Assembly: GCA_964017185.1 (NCBI GenBank)
Contig: OZ024870.1
Coordinates: forward strand, 67,084,312-67,148,311
Reading direction: 5' to 3'
DNA: 64,000 nt
Origin: Rugalucina vietnamica
Taxonomy: Eukaryota; Mollusca; Bivalvia; Lucinida; Lucinidae
In this document: positions 62,327-64,000 of the stretch, piece after piece
Position numbering within the stretch: position 1 is the first letter of the stretch
Layout: every line of letters begins with the position of its first letter
Notes under the pieces: model-generated
What the model saw: only the letters and a program-made list of their open reading frames with translations
Databases searched by the model: none
What the model was told of the DNA's origin: nothing
Position numbers and translations under genes: made by a program

Positions 62327-63064
62327 AGGCTATCCGCACGACGGTCGTGCCGATAAGAGGCGTTATCCACACGACAGTCGTGCCGATAAGCGGCGTTATC
62401 GGCCCGACCGTCGTGCGGATAGCCAATGCTACAGGTATTGGCTATCGGCACGACGGGAGTATAAGATTTTCTTACAAGCTTACGAATGCATTAAACTATT
62501 AATTTGTCATTAAACAAATAATTTTTGGTTTTAGCTATAATATAGAAATACATTCGAAATTAACATTTTTGTTAATTATGACTAAGAAAACTAGTTTGAT
62601 TTGATTTATCCAGCTGATGTAAACTGAATCACAGCAGAGGAGAAAAATATAATCATTGCAATTATTTTAATTGTGTAACTGTTCAAAATGTTTCCATACT
62701 TCATTGTTAAAGTCAAAGGCTGTTTATTCTGTTGGATTACCACATTCTTTTAATATTTAGGTTACGATAATTACTTTCTCATTTACGCATACGCATGACT
62801 GATTTTTACAGGTAAATTCACAGGTAAGCCAATTTCAGCAAAATTACAAATTTGTTAATTAAAAAGTAAAAAATTCCTGCATGTGTAATATTCTGTTTCA
62901 GTTTTGAAGCCAGTGTAATATATTTATCAACTTTAAATGTATCCATTTGTAGACATTTTTAACATTTGGATATCGATTTCCCTGTCGTGCGGATAACGCC
63001 GCTTATCCGCACGACGGTCGTGCCGATAAGCGGTGTTATCGGCACGACCGTCGTGCGGATAGCC
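62327..63064. mobile_element. 738-bp element with 29-bp TIRs made of GCACGAC palindromes
   Basis: Left ggctatccgcacgacggtcg+tgccgataa; the right end is its exact inverse. Both ends continue as chains of taagcggNgttat palindromes (62328-62456, 62983-63064). The interior is AT-rich with no ORF. Confidence 0.8.
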
Positions 63065-64000
63065 AGTGTCATATGGAAACAACATACCAGCTCTTTTCCA
63101 CCCCGAAAAGTAAACCGCCCCACAGTTGGACCGACAAAACCTGAAGCCATGAGTTCCAATTCAAATGATTAAACAAAAAGACCTTCAATCACTATATGAA
63201 AAAAGTGGGTGGGGGAAGTTCAAACCAGAAAAACTATTCAGATTCTTTAAATTTTATGACAGATCGTTGCAGCCCTGCTAGAGCCGTTTAATGTCACTGT
63301 CAATGAAGCTTGAACAAATTCTGGTCCAAAAGCTTGTCAGCTCTCAGGCCAAAAAGTTTCAAGAAAAGAAATTTTCAAGTAAAGTACGAATCATTTTGGC
63401 GCGAATCGCACGACTAAGAAAATCGATGCTTAGACTCTTAATTTGGGGGAAAACAGCGACCAACAATGAGAAATTGCAGGTCCCAAACTTCTTGACCTAA
63501 AGTCGGGAAGTTTTACAAACAAAAACAATGGGAAATTCGAAAAATAATAGAAAAAAACTTCTCTTTCAAATTCTGTGTCCGTGTCGCCGAACAGAACCGA
63601 ACCATCAATCGAAAATATCTGAAAACATATCGCTTCAAGCAAAACTTTAAAAGAGTGCTCAGTCTATTATATTAAAGATCATGTCAAGTGTTTGAACAGA
63701 ATTTTAACAGCAATTTAAAAAGAAATGACAAGAAAATACTCTTGCTGTGACTGACAAGAAAAAGGGCGATTACCGATTACAATAACTATAACTGCAACTG
63801 CACTTTTATCCGCTATAACTGCAACTCCACTTTTACCGGAATGGGTCTAACTACCGGAATATGGACTGCCGGAATGGATTTTTTTACTACGCATTGTGCA
63901 CTTTAATACATTTTACATGCATAAAAATATTTCATTAATCATATGCATCAGAGATCGCCAGATAAGTTTCCATCTTGAATATCAGAAGCAACACTGACTT
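63065..64000. other. nothing recognised
   Basis: Short ORFs only. 63780-63870 has small direct repeats (ataactgcaactgcactttt and taccggaat). Confidence 0.4.

Overview
This is an animal nuclear-genome window: two multi-exon genes with GT-AG introns in a background rich in repeats. Several repeats match the structure of the bivalve 'pearl'/Helentron-derived elements (core tandem units, a short ACGG-type tract and a terminal hairpin). Together with an allantoicase gene, this suggests a mollusc, probably a bivalve. The lineage is inferred from pattern; no search was possible.

Layout. (1) Bases 1-9061, minus strand: the first seven coding exons (1149 codons) of a TACC-family gene. Its C-terminal coiled coil lies beyond base 1, and a candidate promoter with three CCAAT boxes lies near 11.45-11.51 kb. 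(2) 9.1-23.8 kb: repeats, including an interrupted MITE, about 5.2 kb of a 30-bp minisatellite in two blocks (13.44-16.65 and 17.04-19.05 kb), a dispersed 330-bp repeat and a 2-kb pearl-like element. (3) 24455-49932, minus strand: a complete 11-coding-exon allantoicase gene. Its 391 codons match the family length and every exon phase agrees. Its introns are swollen by nested transposons. Its last exon is partly tandem-duplicated, exon 3 has a decayed partial copy, and the end of exon 6 is micro-duplicated. (4) 50.19-62.28 kb, minus strand: a non-LTR retrotransposon with a 2A-like motif, two PHD-like fingers, endonuclease and reverse transcriptase. An 8.5-kb element with inverted ends and a TTA target duplication splits it, and that element carries a pearl-like element, a hAT-like element with a perfect 8-bp target duplication, and a truncated second LINE. 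(5) 62.3-64 kb: a 29-bp-TIR element and sequence I do not recognise.

The two cellular genes are unrelated in function: cytoskeletal adaptor and purine (allantoate) breakdown. I found no clearly new gene system. The observations I rate highest are an array of seven estrogen-response-element-like palindromes inside a pearl-like element, the wider recurrence of AGGTCA half-sites in these satellites, and the exon duplications in allantoicase. Coordinates of exons come from reading splice sites and phases by eye; repeat boundaries are approximate unless a target duplication is stated.
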